A DNA stretch of 64,000 bases from Aliiroseovarius halocynthiae (GTDB taxonomy: Bacteria > Pseudomonadota > Alphaproteobacteria > Rhodobacterales > Rhodobacteraceae). The stretch covers positions 578,437 through 642,436 of the forward strand of contig NZ_ML660019.1 in NCBI RefSeq assembly GCF_007004645.1, written 5' to 3'. The notes under the pieces were generated by a model, which made no database searches, was not told the DNA's origin, and saw nothing but the letters and a program-made list of their open reading frames with translations. This document shows, piece by piece, positions 52,207 through 63,442 of this stretch (position 1 is its first letter; each line of letters opens with the position of its first letter). A program made the position numbers and the translations under genes.

Positions 52207-52750
52207 ACAGAAGAAACGTATCTCGTGGCTGATGATTCTGCCGCCGGTTCTGTTTTTAGGCCTTGCTGCGATGTTCTTGTGGGGGATGACCCAAGACAAT
52301 CGCAATGCTCTTCCGTCAACACGTGAGGGCGGCGTCGTCCCGGCCCTGCAAGTCACTGCCTTCAATGGCGAACCCAGCTTTACCCAAGAAGATCTGAAAA
52401 CCGGTGGCGTGAAACTGGTGAATTTCTGGGCCAGCTGGTGCGCACCCTGCCGGGCCGAGCATCCATTGTTGGAAAAGCTGGCCGAAGAAGGCGTGCAGAT
52501 CAACGGAATCAACTACAAGGACGATCCGGCGAATGCGAAGCGTTTCCTGTCTCAGCTCGGCAATCCTTATGCCGCGTTGATGACCGATGGCGACGGGCGC
52601 ACAGGGCTTGAATGGGGGCTTTATGGCGTGCCTGAAACCTTTGTGATCGCAGGCGATGGCACCGTTGTGAAACGCTTTGCCGGGCCCATCACAGAGGGCA
52701 TCCTGGAAAGCATCATCCGCCCCGCGATTGCCGCAGCTGAAGCCCGCTAG
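52199..52750 (+). CDS. ccmG: thiol:disulfide interchange protein CcmG/DsbE
   Basis: 183 residues from ATG 52199 (overlapping the ccmD stop). One N-terminal anchor helix (WLMILPPVLFLGLAAMFLWG), then a thioredoxin fold with active site NFWASWCAPCRAEHP, the insert INYKDDPANAKRFL and cis-Pro motif YGVPETFVIAGDG. It reduces apocytochrome c haem-binding Cys. Confidence 0.95.
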   Translation: MTEQKKRISWLMILPPVLFLGLAAMFLWGMTQDNRNALPSTREGGVVPALQVTAFNGEPSFTQEDLKTGGVKLVNFWASWCAPCRAEHPLLEKLAEEGVQINGINYKDDPANAKRFLSQLGNPYAALMTDGDGRTGLEWGLYGVPETFVIAGDGTVVKRFAGPITEGILESIIRPAIAAAEAR

Positions 52751-52836
52751 GACGCGGTGCTAAACATCAGGATGATGATTGCGAAAGCAGCAAATTCCAG
52801 CACTGGCAGCGGAATGCGTCTAAATAAATTACCCAC
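52747..52836 (-). CDS. possible 29-residue membrane miniprotein
   Basis: An ORF from GTG 52836 (in the sequence MGNLFRRIPLPVLEFAAFAI, ending IILMFSTAS) has a basic start and one hydrophobic helix. TGGGG lies 10 bases upstream, a weak ribosome site. The frame is open upstream for 17 more codons. It might be the product of a minus-strand transcript from the nearby CRP-like site, but a chance ORF cannot be excluded. Confidence 0.3.
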   Translation of the reverse strand: MGNLFRRIPLPVLEFAAFAIIILMFSTAS

Positions 52837-52990
52837 GATTACTTTACCCCATAAAAGCCGTCGGTTATCTGAAATTTGATCGTCCCCACGATCACCTTAT
52901 TGATAGTACGCGACGTCGCCGCGATCCAGATCGAATGGTGAAACGATCTGTTTTCCTTCTCCTAACGTAACCCTTGCGTGTGGGCGTGGC

Positions 52991-53006
52991 AGTGACGCAC
53001 ATCACA
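52991..53006 (-). promoter_or_regulatory. CRP-like site with class II spaced -10 on minus strand
   Basis: AGTGACGCACATCACA matches TGTGA-N6-TCACA in nine of ten outer positions. On the minus strand a TACGTT hexamer at 52969-52964 begins 29.5 bases from its centre, as at 23.1 kb, giving a possible start near 52957. Confidence 0.4.
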
Positions 53007-53078
53007 ACGCGCAAAGGTTCTTTTATAGGTGGAGCTGACGGCCGCGCCCGGTCGGAACAGGCGATGTCGGTAAAGGTG

Positions 53079-53105
53079 AAAAGGCCACCAATTCGGCCGC
53101 CTTTT
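53079..53105 (-). terminator. hairpin terminator of acnA
   Basis: AAAAGGC (53079-53085) pairs with GCCTTTT (53099-53105), with extra GGCC/GGCC pairing inside. On either strand the stem is followed by T's, so it might end a plus-strand transcript as well. Confidence 0.7.
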
Positions 53106-53119
53106 CCCGTGTGTTTGCC

Positions 53120-55810
<2,691 letters not shown>

Positions 55811-55975
55811 TGTCTGGCATCCTTCAAAGGGGAGTCGCTAATCCAAGTGAACCCCGCCAATGGATGTCGATGCAAGAGCTTTCCATCATGTCCTGATAAG
55901 CAATCAAAGGTGGAATTCACACCACGCGCGCGATCGGTGAAAAGAAACTGTAACACAAACCTCGCAAATCGTTGA

Positions 55976-56005
55976 TTGGCAGGTTAGGCACGGGGTCGCT
56001 ATCTA
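55976..56005 (+). promoter_or_regulatory. possible sigma70 promoter of the DUF1223 gene
   Basis: TTGGCA (55976-55981) and TATCTA (56000-56005) are separated by 18 bases and lie about 30 bases before the ATG at 56037. It matches the consensus at four of six positions in each element. Confidence 0.35.
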
Positions 56006-56036
56006 GGGATCAGAGCGAAATCAGAAAGAGACACCG

Positions 56037-56768
56037 ATGCGGGCATTTTTGAGCGGACTGACCGCCCTTTTCCTAAGCAGTTTTGCCGGGCTGGCTGTGG
56101 CAGCCGATCGCCCTGTTGTGGTGGTCGAGCTGTTCACCTCGCAAGGCTGTTCTTCTTGCCCGCCCGCGGATGAGTTTCTGGGTGAGTTGGCGCATCAGAA
56201 GGATGTTCTGCCTTTGGCGATGCATGTGGATTATTGGGACTATATCGGGTGGAAAGACACATTTGCCCGGCCCGAGCACACGAAGCGGCAAAAGGCCTAT
56301 GCCTATGGGTTCGGGACCAAGTCGATCTATACGCCGCAAATGGTGATCGGCGGTGTGGATCAGGCCGTAGGCAGCCATGTCATGAAAGTGATGGAGATCT
56401 TGCATCGCCATCAAATGGCCGTGGGGCGCGTCAGTCTGTCAACGCATGATGGCGCCGATGGTCGGATTGTGCGGGCGACGAACATCTCGAATGTGCCATT
56501 GCCAGATGTTGTCATTGCGCAAATCGTTCATTTCGCGCCCAAAGCAACAGTGGCTGTGAAACGCGGAGAGAACGCGGGGCGTTCAATCACTTCGACCAAT
56601 ATCGTGACCAATATCCAAGCATTCGGGAAATGGAACGGCAAAGGCGAGATCGAGTTTACGCTGCCAAACCCTGTGGCCCCTGAAGGACAGAGTGCTGCAA
56701 TCTTGTTGCAGGCGACGCGGATGGGGGACTATCCCGGCGAAATCGTCGCCGCAATCGCGTTGGATTGA
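56037..56768 (+). CDS. DUF1223 secreted thioredoxin-like protein
   Basis: 243 residues with a signal peptide (cleavage near AVAA, residue 22). The mature protein starts with VVVVELFTSQGCSSCPPADE, a thioredoxin-like CxxC motif, and continues with HVDYWDYIGWKDTFARPEHT and TPQMVIGGVDQAVGS. DUF1223 proteins are thought to act on thiols in the periplasm; partners are unknown. Confidence 0.9.
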   Translation: MRAFLSGLTALFLSSFAGLAVAADRPVVVVELFTSQGCSSCPPADEFLGELAHQKDVLPLAMHVDYWDYIGWKDTFARPEHTKRQKAYAYGFGTKSIYTPQMVIGGVDQAVGSHVMKVMEILHRHQMAVGRVSLSTHDGADGRIVRATNISNVPLPDVVIAQIVHFAPKATVAVKRGENAGRSITSTNIVTNIQAFGKWNGKGEIEFTLPNPVAPEGQSAAILLQATRMGDYPGEIVAAIALD

Positions 56769-56771
56769 TGC

Positions 56772-57653
56772 CTAAGCGCTGCCGGGCATCTGCCAACGGT
56801 TATGGATCCACAGAAACTGATCCATGTTCTGTCGCACGCGCGCTTCGAACCGGTCATTGAATTCCTGCATCATAGTTTCCGGGTCGGTATGAGCGATTGG
56901 TTCGTCCACGACGATGTCAAAATCTAAGCCGTTTTCTTTTCGGATCGCAAAGACAGGGATGAACAGCGTATCGTACTTCAGGGCCATTTCGGCGATGGCA
57001 AGCGTGGTCATTGCCGGCTGCCCAAAGAAGCGGAGCTTCACCCCTTGATCCTCGCGTTGATCCAGTAGGATTGCCAGGAGGCCGCCTTTGCGCAGGTGCT
57101 TTACCATGCTGCCCATTCCGCGCCGGGATTGCTCGAAAGCTTCTCCTTCGAAGCCTTCCATGCGCTTAATGTAGCTTTCGTTAAAATACGCGTTCGACAT
57201 AGGGCGATATAGCGCCCCGGTATCAAAGCCCGCTTGAACCAGAACAGCGCGCGCCGCGTCATAGTTCCCGAAATGACCTGATGTGGCAATGATTGGACGT
57301 CGATCTGCCTTCGCTTTTTCCAGTGCGATCACACCTGGGCCGGAAAGCTGGGTCCCCTTCATGCGATTAAACAGCGCGTTACCTGACCACATTTCGGCTA
57401 GGAAACGTCCCGTATTATGTAGTACGGCGCGTTCCATCTGCTTTACTTCGTCGGGCGTCATTTCCGGGCAGGTTAAGGCCAAGTTTTTACGAATCCGCTT
57501 GTCGTAACCAGCGACTGGCCCGATCACATGCGCGGCGAACCAGCCCACGACAGGCAGTCGCATTGTATAGGGTAAGAAGCGGGGAAGATTCAGCATGCTG
57601 GCCAGCGCCAGATTGGTTACATACGGCCCAAGCCCACGTTTTTCTTGCACCAT
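56772..57653 (-). CDS. lauroyl/lysophospholipid acyltransferase (LpxL/HtrB family)
   Basis: 293 residues with N-terminal membrane-associated helix and the HX4D motif in SGHFGNYDAARAVL; later YRPMSNAYFNESYIKRMEG and LDQREDQGVKLRFFGQPAMT belong to the same family. It would add a secondary acyl chain to lipid A or a related lipid. AGGAG lies 8 bases before the ATG. Confidence 0.9.
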   Translation of the reverse strand: MVQEKRGLGPYVTNLALASMLNLPRFLPYTMRLPVVGWFAAHVIGPVAGYDKRIRKNLALTCPEMTPDEVKQMERAVLHNTGRFLAEMWSGNALFNRMKGTQLSGPGVIALEKAKADRRPIIATSGHFGNYDAARAVLVQAGFDTGALYRPMSNAYFNESYIKRMEGFEGEAFEQSRRGMGSMVKHLRKGGLLAILLDQREDQGVKLRFFGQPAMTTLAIAEMALKYDTLFIPVFAIRKENGLDFDIVVDEPIAHTDPETMMQEFNDRFEARVRQNMDQFLWIHNRWQMPGSA

Positions 57654-57742
57654 GCGGTCGCTCCTGGTCCTTTGCCCAACTCTTTGGTCGGCCGTCGGTC
57701 ACACATAGCGTTCTGCGTTGCTGCCTGCAAGCATCAGGAGGG

Positions 57743-58861
57743 CTACTCGTCTTCGTCGGGAACGATTAGCGTAATTTCGCCACCGGTTTCCAGTGTGCGG
57801 ATCTGTGCGATGATCTCGTTCATTGCAGCGTCTCCCTCTGCCGGCTTGACCGCGCTGCGTTCGGCCATCTCTTCGCGGATCCCCTCGGCCAAACGTTTTG
57901 ACATCGCGTCGAGAATGAAATTCGCGACGTTCTCTTGATCGCCCGTTGCAGCTGCAAGTGCGGTGACTAGAACTGCCTGATCAATGTCCTTTGTGACTTT
58001 TGGCACGTCACCGGGTTGTAGGCGTTCAGGAATATTGGCGAAGGTGAAGATTGATTTACGCACAGCACTTGCAAAGGCGGTATCCTCTTCTTCGAGCCCG
58101 TCCAGCACCTCTTCGCGAGTGGCGGCGGGCGAGACATTCAGGATTGATCCGACTCTCTCGCTCGGATCGTCCTCGAATGCGCGGGGCGGCTGAGCCCCAA
58201 GCTGTTCGGCCAGTGATCGGCCGATCCGCGAGACAACATCGGGGGCGATTGTGCCTGTCATCGAGACCGCATAGGCAATCTTGCGGGCGCGCTGGCCAGG
58301 CAACTTTCCCAGAAGCTCAGCCGCGAGCGAGGTTTTCAGTTTCGACAGCAGCACTGCCGAGACCTCCGGGCTTTCGTTTTCCAGAAGCGGCAAGAGCTGC
58401 TCTGAGGTCATGGTTGATACGGCAGACCATGGATCATGCGCGATCTGTACACCAGACAGCTTGCGTACGCGCGCTGCAGTGGCCGGGCTAATCGTGCCGT
58501 CAAGCACCGATAATGTATCTTCCAGCCCGCCGGGGAATGACAGGCCAACCTCTTCTATTTCAAAGACAAACTCGTCAATTACGGCTTTCAGTGTGGCCCG
58601 ATCCACATACCGCATCGTGGACATCTGATGAACCAGTTCACCTTGCAGGCTGTCTGGAAGATCCTGCAGGGCCAGCTCTGCCCCTTCAGCTAACAAAAGC
58701 CGCACGATTATCGCAGCTTTCTGTCGTCTGGACAATTGTCGGGGCAGCTGTCGAAGCGGTGGAGCAAGGTCGATCTGCGATTCAGGTGCCGTGTTGTTGC
58801 TGATCTGGCCCGGACCTTCCCCCAGCACCAAGTCCGTTCCCATCGTCATATCGTTTGGCAC
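57743..58861 (-). CDS. divergent FliG flagellar motor switch-like protein
   Basis: 372 residues starting at GTG 58861 (AGAGG 7 bases upstream). The three FliG domains can be followed: LSRRQKAAIIVRLLLAEGAE, the armadillo-like ESPEVSAVLLSKLKTSLAAE, and the C-terminal AMSKRLAEGIREEMAERSAV with QIRTLETGGEITLI. The middle-domain EHPQ motif appears as ENES and the usual C-terminal Asp-Asp charge pair is not seen, so torque function is doubtful. No flagellar genes lie nearby. Confidence 0.8.
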   Translation of the reverse strand: MPNDMTMGTDLVLGEGPGQISNNTAPESQIDLAPPLRQLPRQLSRRQKAAIIVRLLLAEGAELALQDLPDSLQGELVHQMSTMRYVDRATLKAVIDEFVFEIEEVGLSFPGGLEDTLSVLDGTISPATAARVRKLSGVQIAHDPWSAVSTMTSEQLLPLLENESPEVSAVLLSKLKTSLAAELLGKLPGQRARKIAYAVSMTGTIAPDVVSRIGRSLAEQLGAQPPRAFEDDPSERVGSILNVSPAATREEVLDGLEEEDTAFASAVRKSIFTFANIPERLQPGDVPKVTKDIDQAVLVTALAAATGDQENVANFILDAMSKRLAEGIREEMAERSAVKPAEGDAAMNEIIAQIRTLETGGEITLIVPDEDE

Positions 58862-58922
58862 GTCGCCACCTCTGCCTTGTTTTCAGACAGAGTGCCATCC
58901 GTGGGTTAAGGCCGCCTTTACG

Positions 58923-59084
58923 TCAGGCAGATTTTTCATCAATACAGGCTTGAAGTTTCTCGTTCCATACCTGACCGACGGCGCAGGGCGAGGCTTCATG
59001 TGTACCGCGGTTGCATTGACCAGCGATGGACGCTGCAGGCACCAAGGTTAACAGAAGCGAGAAGAGCAGGGTTTTAAATTGCAT
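58923..59084 (-). CDS. 53-residue secreted cysteine-containing protein
   Basis: ATG at 59084 has AGGAGG 6 bases upstream. The ORF starts with a signal peptide (MQFKTLLFSLLLTLVPAASI, cleavage after IAG) followed by a small domain with three Cys (QCNRGTHEASPCAVGQVWN, then QACIDEKSA). It is too short to be found by a 60-residue cutoff. It lies between purB and fliG-like genes on the same strand. A small chitin-binding-like or periplasmic protein is possible; I do not recognise it. Confidence 0.75.
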   Translation of the reverse strand: MQFKTLLFSLLLTLVPAASIAGQCNRGTHEASPCAVGQVWNEKLQACIDEKSA

Positions 59085-59110
59085 AGGGGCCTCCTGTTCA
59101 GAAGGCCCCT
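59085..59110 (-). promoter_or_regulatory. hairpin covering the ribosome site of the 53-residue gene
   Basis: AGGGGCC (59104-59110 on the minus strand) pairs with GGCCCCT (59085-59091) directly before the ATG, with the AGGAGG in the loop/stem boundary. This may act as a translational switch or as a weak 3' structure for purB. No T-run follows. Confidence 0.45.
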
Positions 59111-59151
59111 AGCATAACACAGATGGGCAATTCGCCCAAATTCAACTGGGC

Positions 59152-60459
59152 TTAGCTGTCGCCAAAGACCCGCTTGAAAATCGTATCGACGTGCTTCGTG
59201 TGATAGCCCATGTCGAATTTCTCGTTGATCGCGTCGACACCTAGCGCGTCGACCACGGCCTCGTCTGCCAGCAGCAGCTCGCGGAAATCCAGACGCTCTT
59301 CCCAGACTTTCAACGCGTTGCGCTGAACCATCGAATAGGCGTCTTCACGCGACACACCAGCTTGCGTAAGCGCCAGCAGCACGCGCTGCGACATGACCAG
59401 CCCGGGGAACTTGTTCATGTTGTCCAGCATGTTGTCCGGGAAGACCAGCATCTTGTCGATTACGCCCGCCAGACGGTGCAGGGCGAAATCCAGCGTGACG
59501 GTGGCGTCCGGGCCAATGCCACGCTCGACCGACGAATGCGAGATATCGCGTTCGTGCCAAAGCGCCACGTTTTCCATCGCGGGGATCACGGTCATGCGCA
59601 CCAGACGGGCCAGACCCGTCAGGTTTTCGGTCAGAACCGGGTTCTTCTTGTGCGGCATCGCTGACGAGCCTTTTTGTCCCATCGAGAAGAACTCGGCGCC
59701 TTCCAGAACCTCGGTACGTTGCATGTGGCGGATTTCGACGGCAATGTTTTCAATCGACGAGGCAATGACGCCCAGCGTGGCGAAGAACATGGCGTGGCGG
59801 TCACGCGGGATGACCTGTGTGCTGATCGGCTCGGGGCGCAGGCCCAGCTTTTCGCAGACGTGTTCTTCAACTGCCGGGTCGATATTGGCGAAAGTGCCAA
59901 CCGCGCCCGAGATTGCGCCGGTTGCGACTTCCCAGCGGGCTTTTTCCAGACGGTTCTTGTTGCGGTCCATTTCCGCATAGAAACGCGCGAAGGTCAGACC
60001 CATCGTGGTGGGTTCGGCATGAATACCGTGCGAGCGGCCCACACGGACCGTGTCTTTGTGCTCCAACGCGCGTTTTTTCAAAGCGGCCAGCAGTTTGTCC
60101 ATACCCACCAGCAGCAGATCAGCGGCGCGTACCAGCTGCACGTTCAGGCAGGTGTCCAACACGTCGGAGGAGGTCATGCCTTGGTGTACGAAACGGGCCT
60201 CTTCACTGCCTACATGTTCGGCCAAATGGGTCAGGAAGGCGATGACGTCATGTTTGGTGACGGCTTCAATTTCGTCGATGCGGGCGACGTCGAATTCAAC
60301 ATCCTTGGCTTTCCACACGGCGTCCGCGTTTTCACGCGGGATCACGCCCAGATCGGCCATGGCGTCGCAGGCATGCGCCTCGATCTCGTACCAGATTTTG
60401 AACTTGGTTTCGGGCGACCAGATGGCGACCATATCGGGGCGGGCATAACGAGGGATCAT
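59152..60459 (-). CDS. purB: adenylosuccinate lyase
   Basis: 435 residues from ATG 60459 (AAGG 9 bases upstream; an open extension reaches 60618). Family signature GSSAMPHKKNPVLTENLTG at the C-terminal part of the active site, with VGRSHGIHAEPTTMGLTFA and HQGMTSSDVLDTCLNVQLVR. It works in purine synthesis, cleaving SAICAR and adenylosuccinate. Confidence 0.97.
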   Translation of the reverse strand: MIPRYARPDMVAIWSPETKFKIWYEIEAHACDAMADLGVIPRENADAVWKAKDVEFDVARIDEIEAVTKHDVIAFLTHLAEHVGSEEARFVHQGMTSSDVLDTCLNVQLVRAADLLLVGMDKLLAALKKRALEHKDTVRVGRSHGIHAEPTTMGLTFARFYAEMDRNKNRLEKARWEVATGAISGAVGTFANIDPAVEEHVCEKLGLRPEPISTQVIPRDRHAMFFATLGVIASSIENIAVEIRHMQRTEVLEGAEFFSMGQKGSSAMPHKKNPVLTENLTGLARLVRMTVIPAMENVALWHERDISHSSVERGIGPDATVTLDFALHRLAGVIDKMLVFPDNMLDNMNKFPGLVMSQRVLLALTQAGVSREDAYSMVQRNALKVWEERLDFRELLLADEAVVDALGVDAINEKFDMGYHTKHVDTIFKRVFGDS

Positions 60460-60770
60460 CGGCGAAGCCTTTTTCGGTTGGTTGGCAGTCGCGCTTCTCA
60501 TAAACTGCCGCGATGCAGCGAACAAGAGAGGCGTGCGGGGATTGGGTGCGACAAGACTATGTTTGCGACATAAGCGGGGCAAATATGGCGTGAATCGCGC
60601 GCTTTTCGATCCTGTCAAAATGTGCGGTCAGCTGAAGTCGCACACATTTTGTTGCCTGAAAACTTCGGCCCGGCGACCTGGGCAAAAAATTCTAACACCG
60701 GGAAAGCCAATGTGTGCAATTCGGCACTTGGTGCTTCACTCCGAACAAGATCACAACAACACAGTTCCGT
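60460..60770. other. 311-base intergenic region upstream of purB
   Basis: Contains the purB promoter (minus strand) and the tail end of the urt operon. A dyad AAAATGTG (60617-60624) / CACATTTT (60643-60650) with an 18-base loop sits in it and could end the urt transcript. No gene is seen. Confidence 0.4.
60617..60650 (-). terminator. AT-rich dyad downstream of urtE, weak terminator
   Basis: AAAATGTG / CACATTTT 8-bp stem, extended by a CG step across a bulge, about 120 bases after the urtE stop. The stem is not GC-rich, so termination strength is uncertain. Confidence 0.3.
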
Positions 60771-61466
60771 TCATACTGAGACGGCACTAAGAAGTAAGCT
60801 TCTATCCGTGTCGCGCTTACTTCCAGATATCGTGACCTCGCCCCTACGCAATACGACAAAGTCATCCGCAAGATCATAGGCAAAGTCAAAATACTGTTCG
60901 ACGAGGACAATCGCCATGTCGCCTCGATCTCGTAGCAGTTTGATCACTTCGCCAATCTGCTGAATGATGTTGGGCTGGATGCCTTCGGTTGGTTCGTCCA
61001 ACAGCAGAAGCTTGGGCTTGGTGATCAATGCACGGGCAATGGCAAGCTGTTGTTGTTGACCGCCCGAAAGATCTCCGCCGCGACGATTGATGAACTTGCG
61101 CAATATGGGGAATAGCTCGAACATCTCGTTAGGGATGAAGTGCTCGGATTTGGGCAAGCACGAGAATCCAGTCTCAAGATTTTCACGTACGGTAAGCAAA
61201 GGGAAAATCTCGCGGCCCTGTGGTACGACGGCGATGCCTTTCTGAGCCAACGCATGGGCAGACAATACCTCAAGCGGCTCGCCATCAAGTGTCACCTCCC
61301 CGCCCGAGCGCGGGTGAGCGCCAGATATAGCACGCATCAGGCTTGTCTTTCCTACACCGTTTGTCCCCATCACACAGGTGACCTTGCCAGTCTCAGCTTC
61401 AAGAGAGACTCCGTTTAAAATCTGCGAATGCCCATAATGCAGGGTCAGGTTATTCACGCTCAGCAT
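60771..61466 (-). CDS. urtE: urea ABC transporter ATPase UrtE
   Basis: 231 residues of the LivF type: Walker A GTNGVGKTSLMRAISG, Q-loop VVPQGREIFPLLTVRENLET, signature DLSGGQQQQLAIARAL, Walker B LLLLDEPTEGIQPNII, and EQYFDFAYDLADDFVVLRRG, typical of UrtE. Starts 3 bases after urtD stops. Confidence 0.92.
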   Translation of the reverse strand: MLSVNNLTLHYGHSQILNGVSLEAETGKVTCVMGTNGVGKTSLMRAISGAHPRSGGEVTLDGEPLEVLSAHALAQKGIAVVPQGREIFPLLTVRENLETGFSCLPKSEHFIPNEMFELFPILRKFINRRGGDLSGGQQQQLAIARALITKPKLLLLDEPTEGIQPNIIQQIGEVIKLLRDRGDMAIVLVEQYFDFAYDLADDFVVLRRGEVTISGSKRDTDRSLLLSAVSV

Positions 61467-61469
61467 ATT

Positions 61470-62210
61470 TCAACGCCCCAAATAAACATCGATGACTTCT
61501 TGATTGGCCGTGATGTGGTCAAGGCTGCCTTCGGCCAGAACGGACCCTTCATGCAGCACTGTGACCCGGCAGTTCAAACGGCGGACAAATTCCATGTCGT
61601 GTTCCACCACGACGACCGCACAGGTTTTGGCGGCCTCGACCAGCAAGGCTGTGGTGTGCTCCCGTTCGGCTGGGGTCATCCCGGCGGCGGGTTCATCGAC
61701 CAAAAGCAACTGGGGATCCTGCGCCAAAAGCATCCCGATTTCCAACCACTGCTTCTGCCCATGACTCAGTTCACCAGCTTTGCGGTACAGCTGATCGGCA
61801 AGGTTAATCTCGCCCGCCAATTCCTCGACTCGCCTCATGTCCCCAGGGCTGCGCTTATAGAAGAGCGCGGCAAACGGGCTGCGTTTGCTCTTCAACGCCA
61901 TAACCAGGTTTTCTTCGACAGTCTGGTCTTCGAACACTGTAGGTTTTTGAAACTTCCGACCAATACCAGCTTGTGCGATTTTGGCCTCTGACATGCCCAA
62001 CAGCGATCGGCTGAGATCACCCCATATAATGCGCCCTTCATCCGGTTTGGTTTTGCCGGTGACGATGTCCATAAAGGTGGTTTTTCCAGCGCCGTTCGGG
62101 CCGATGATAGCGCGCAGTTCTGCGGACCTGATTGCAAAGCTGAGGTTGTTAATGGCTTTGAATCCATCAAAGCTAACCGAAACACCTGAAACTTCCAGTA
62201 GCGAGTTCAT
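61470..62210 (-). CDS. urtD: urea ABC transporter ATPase UrtD
   Basis: 246 residues of the LivG type with UrtD hallmarks: IIGPNGAGKTTFMDIVTGKT, GIGRKFQKPTVFEDQTVEEN, LSHGQKQWLEIGMLLAQDPQ, LLLVDEPAAGMT and VVVEHDMEFVRRL. It overlaps urtC by 4 bases. Confidence 0.95.
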   Translation of the reverse strand: MNSLLEVSGVSVSFDGFKAINNLSFAIRSAELRAIIGPNGAGKTTFMDIVTGKTKPDEGRIIWGDLSRSLLGMSEAKIAQAGIGRKFQKPTVFEDQTVEENLVMALKSKRSPFAALFYKRSPGDMRRVEELAGEINLADQLYRKAGELSHGQKQWLEIGMLLAQDPQLLLVDEPAAGMTPAEREHTTALLVEAAKTCAVVVVEHDMEFVRRLNCRVTVLHEGSVLAEGSLDHITANQEVIDVYLGR

Positions 62211-63439
62211 TCAACGGCCTCCTTTTCCTGAAGTGATCCCGCGCTGGGGCCAAGATCTGCACCGTGACGGTTTGGGCTTCTATGCTCTGACCAGAGATCA
62301 AACAGCCCGCCGATACCTTTCGGGGCAAACAAGGTGACGGCGACAAAGCTTAGTCCCAGCACGATCAGCCACCAATCCACCCATTTGACGGTGTAAAATC
62401 CGAGATTCACATCTGGCACCTGTCCGCCAGTGAACCATGAAGACACTAGGCTGACGAAGGCTGCGCCAATCACAGCGCCATAAAGACGCCCGCGCCCCCC
62501 AATGGCAACCCAGACCGCCAGATAGATCGACGCAATGGGCGCGACTTCGGCGGGGTTGATGATCCCGGCTTGCGGATAATACAGCGCGCCAGCAATTCCG
62601 GCGATCATGGCTGTGACTGTGAATAGGAATAGCTTATAGGTTTCGACCGGATATCCAAGGAAGCGAACGCGCGCTTCGTTGTCCCGAATGCCCCGGATAA
62701 CCGAACCAAACTTGCCCGAGACCATCCATGCCGCGAACAGATACCCCAGCGCTAGGGCGAATGCCGACGCCCAGAAAAACCAGATGGACACTGTCGATTG
62801 AGCGACGTGATCCAATCCGGGAAGGTTTTGCAGGCCAGAAAGGCCGTTATTCCCGCGCAATCCGCTGTCGTTTTGGAACAGATACAATGCAAGAGCCAGT
62901 GTCATGGCTTGCGTCAGGATCGAAAGATACACCCCCGTTACACGTGACCGGAAGGCCAGCCATCCGAATGCTGCCGCCAACGCACCGGGAACCAGCACGA
63001 CCAACGCCAACTGCAAGGCAAGGCTGTCTGCGACGCTCCAGATGATTGGAAATTCACTTGATCCAACCACGCCAAAGATTTGGTTGCCGATTGCATCCGT
63101 CACTTCCTGAGCTGTCGGCGGGATCTTGGCCTCGGCCAGCGAGGCTTCGACGATCCCCCGTGTGCGCTCGTACATCAACCACATGCCAATCATGTAGCCG
63201 CCAAGACCGAAGAAAGCGAAGTGACCAAGGCTCAGGATACCTGTGTACCCCCAGACCAAATCCATCGCGACCGCGATCAGCGCAAGGCATAGCGTCTTAC
63301 CCAGTGTTTTTACAAAACTTGTGGATATCAAACCGGCGCCCGATCCTTCGGCCAGTACGGTCACGAGGATCGTAAACATCGCCAGTGCCCCGAGAAACAC
63401 AAGTGTGGACGGATTGCGCATGACAAAGGACTTCTGCAT
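62207..63439 (-). CDS. urtC: urea ABC transporter permease UrtC
   Basis: 410 residues, about ten membrane helices, of the LivM class. Typical UrtC stretches are GYTGILSLGHFAFFGLGGYM, ESNEARVRFLGYPVETYKLF-type sequence (here RDNEARVRFLGYPVETYKLF), and WVAIGGRGRLYGAVIGAAFV. GGAGAC lies upstream of the ATG, 3 bases after urtB ends. Confidence 0.95.
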   Translation of the reverse strand: MQKSFVMRNPSTLVFLGALAMFTILVTVLAEGSGAGLISTSFVKTLGKTLCLALIAVAMDLVWGYTGILSLGHFAFFGLGGYMIGMWLMYERTRGIVEASLAEAKIPPTAQEVTDAIGNQIFGVVGSSEFPIIWSVADSLALQLALVVLVPGALAAAFGWLAFRSRVTGVYLSILTQAMTLALALYLFQNDSGLRGNNGLSGLQNLPGLDHVAQSTVSIWFFWASAFALALGYLFAAWMVSGKFGSVIRGIRDNEARVRFLGYPVETYKLFLFTVTAMIAGIAGALYYPQAGIINPAEVAPIASIYLAVWVAIGGRGRLYGAVIGAAFVSLVSSWFTGGQVPDVNLGFYTVKWVDWWLIVLGLSFVAVTLFAPKGIGGLFDLWSEHRSPNRHGADLGPSAGSLQEKEAVE

Positions 63440-63442
63440 GGC

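Larger units (their letters stand above)
52751..53119. other. 369-base convergent intergenic region with several dyads
   Basis: Between convergent ccmG and acnA. It holds a CRP-like site (52991-53006), CAGATCG...CGATCTG (52927-52950), the palindrome GCGACGTCGC (52910-52919), GATCGT-CCCC-ACGATC (52878-52893), the miniprotein ORF and the acnA terminator. The density of dyads on a gene-free stretch is the noteworthy point. Confidence 0.4.

Noticed and set aside
59674-60573. 299-codon plus-strand frame
   Set aside because: Antisense to purB; shadow frame.
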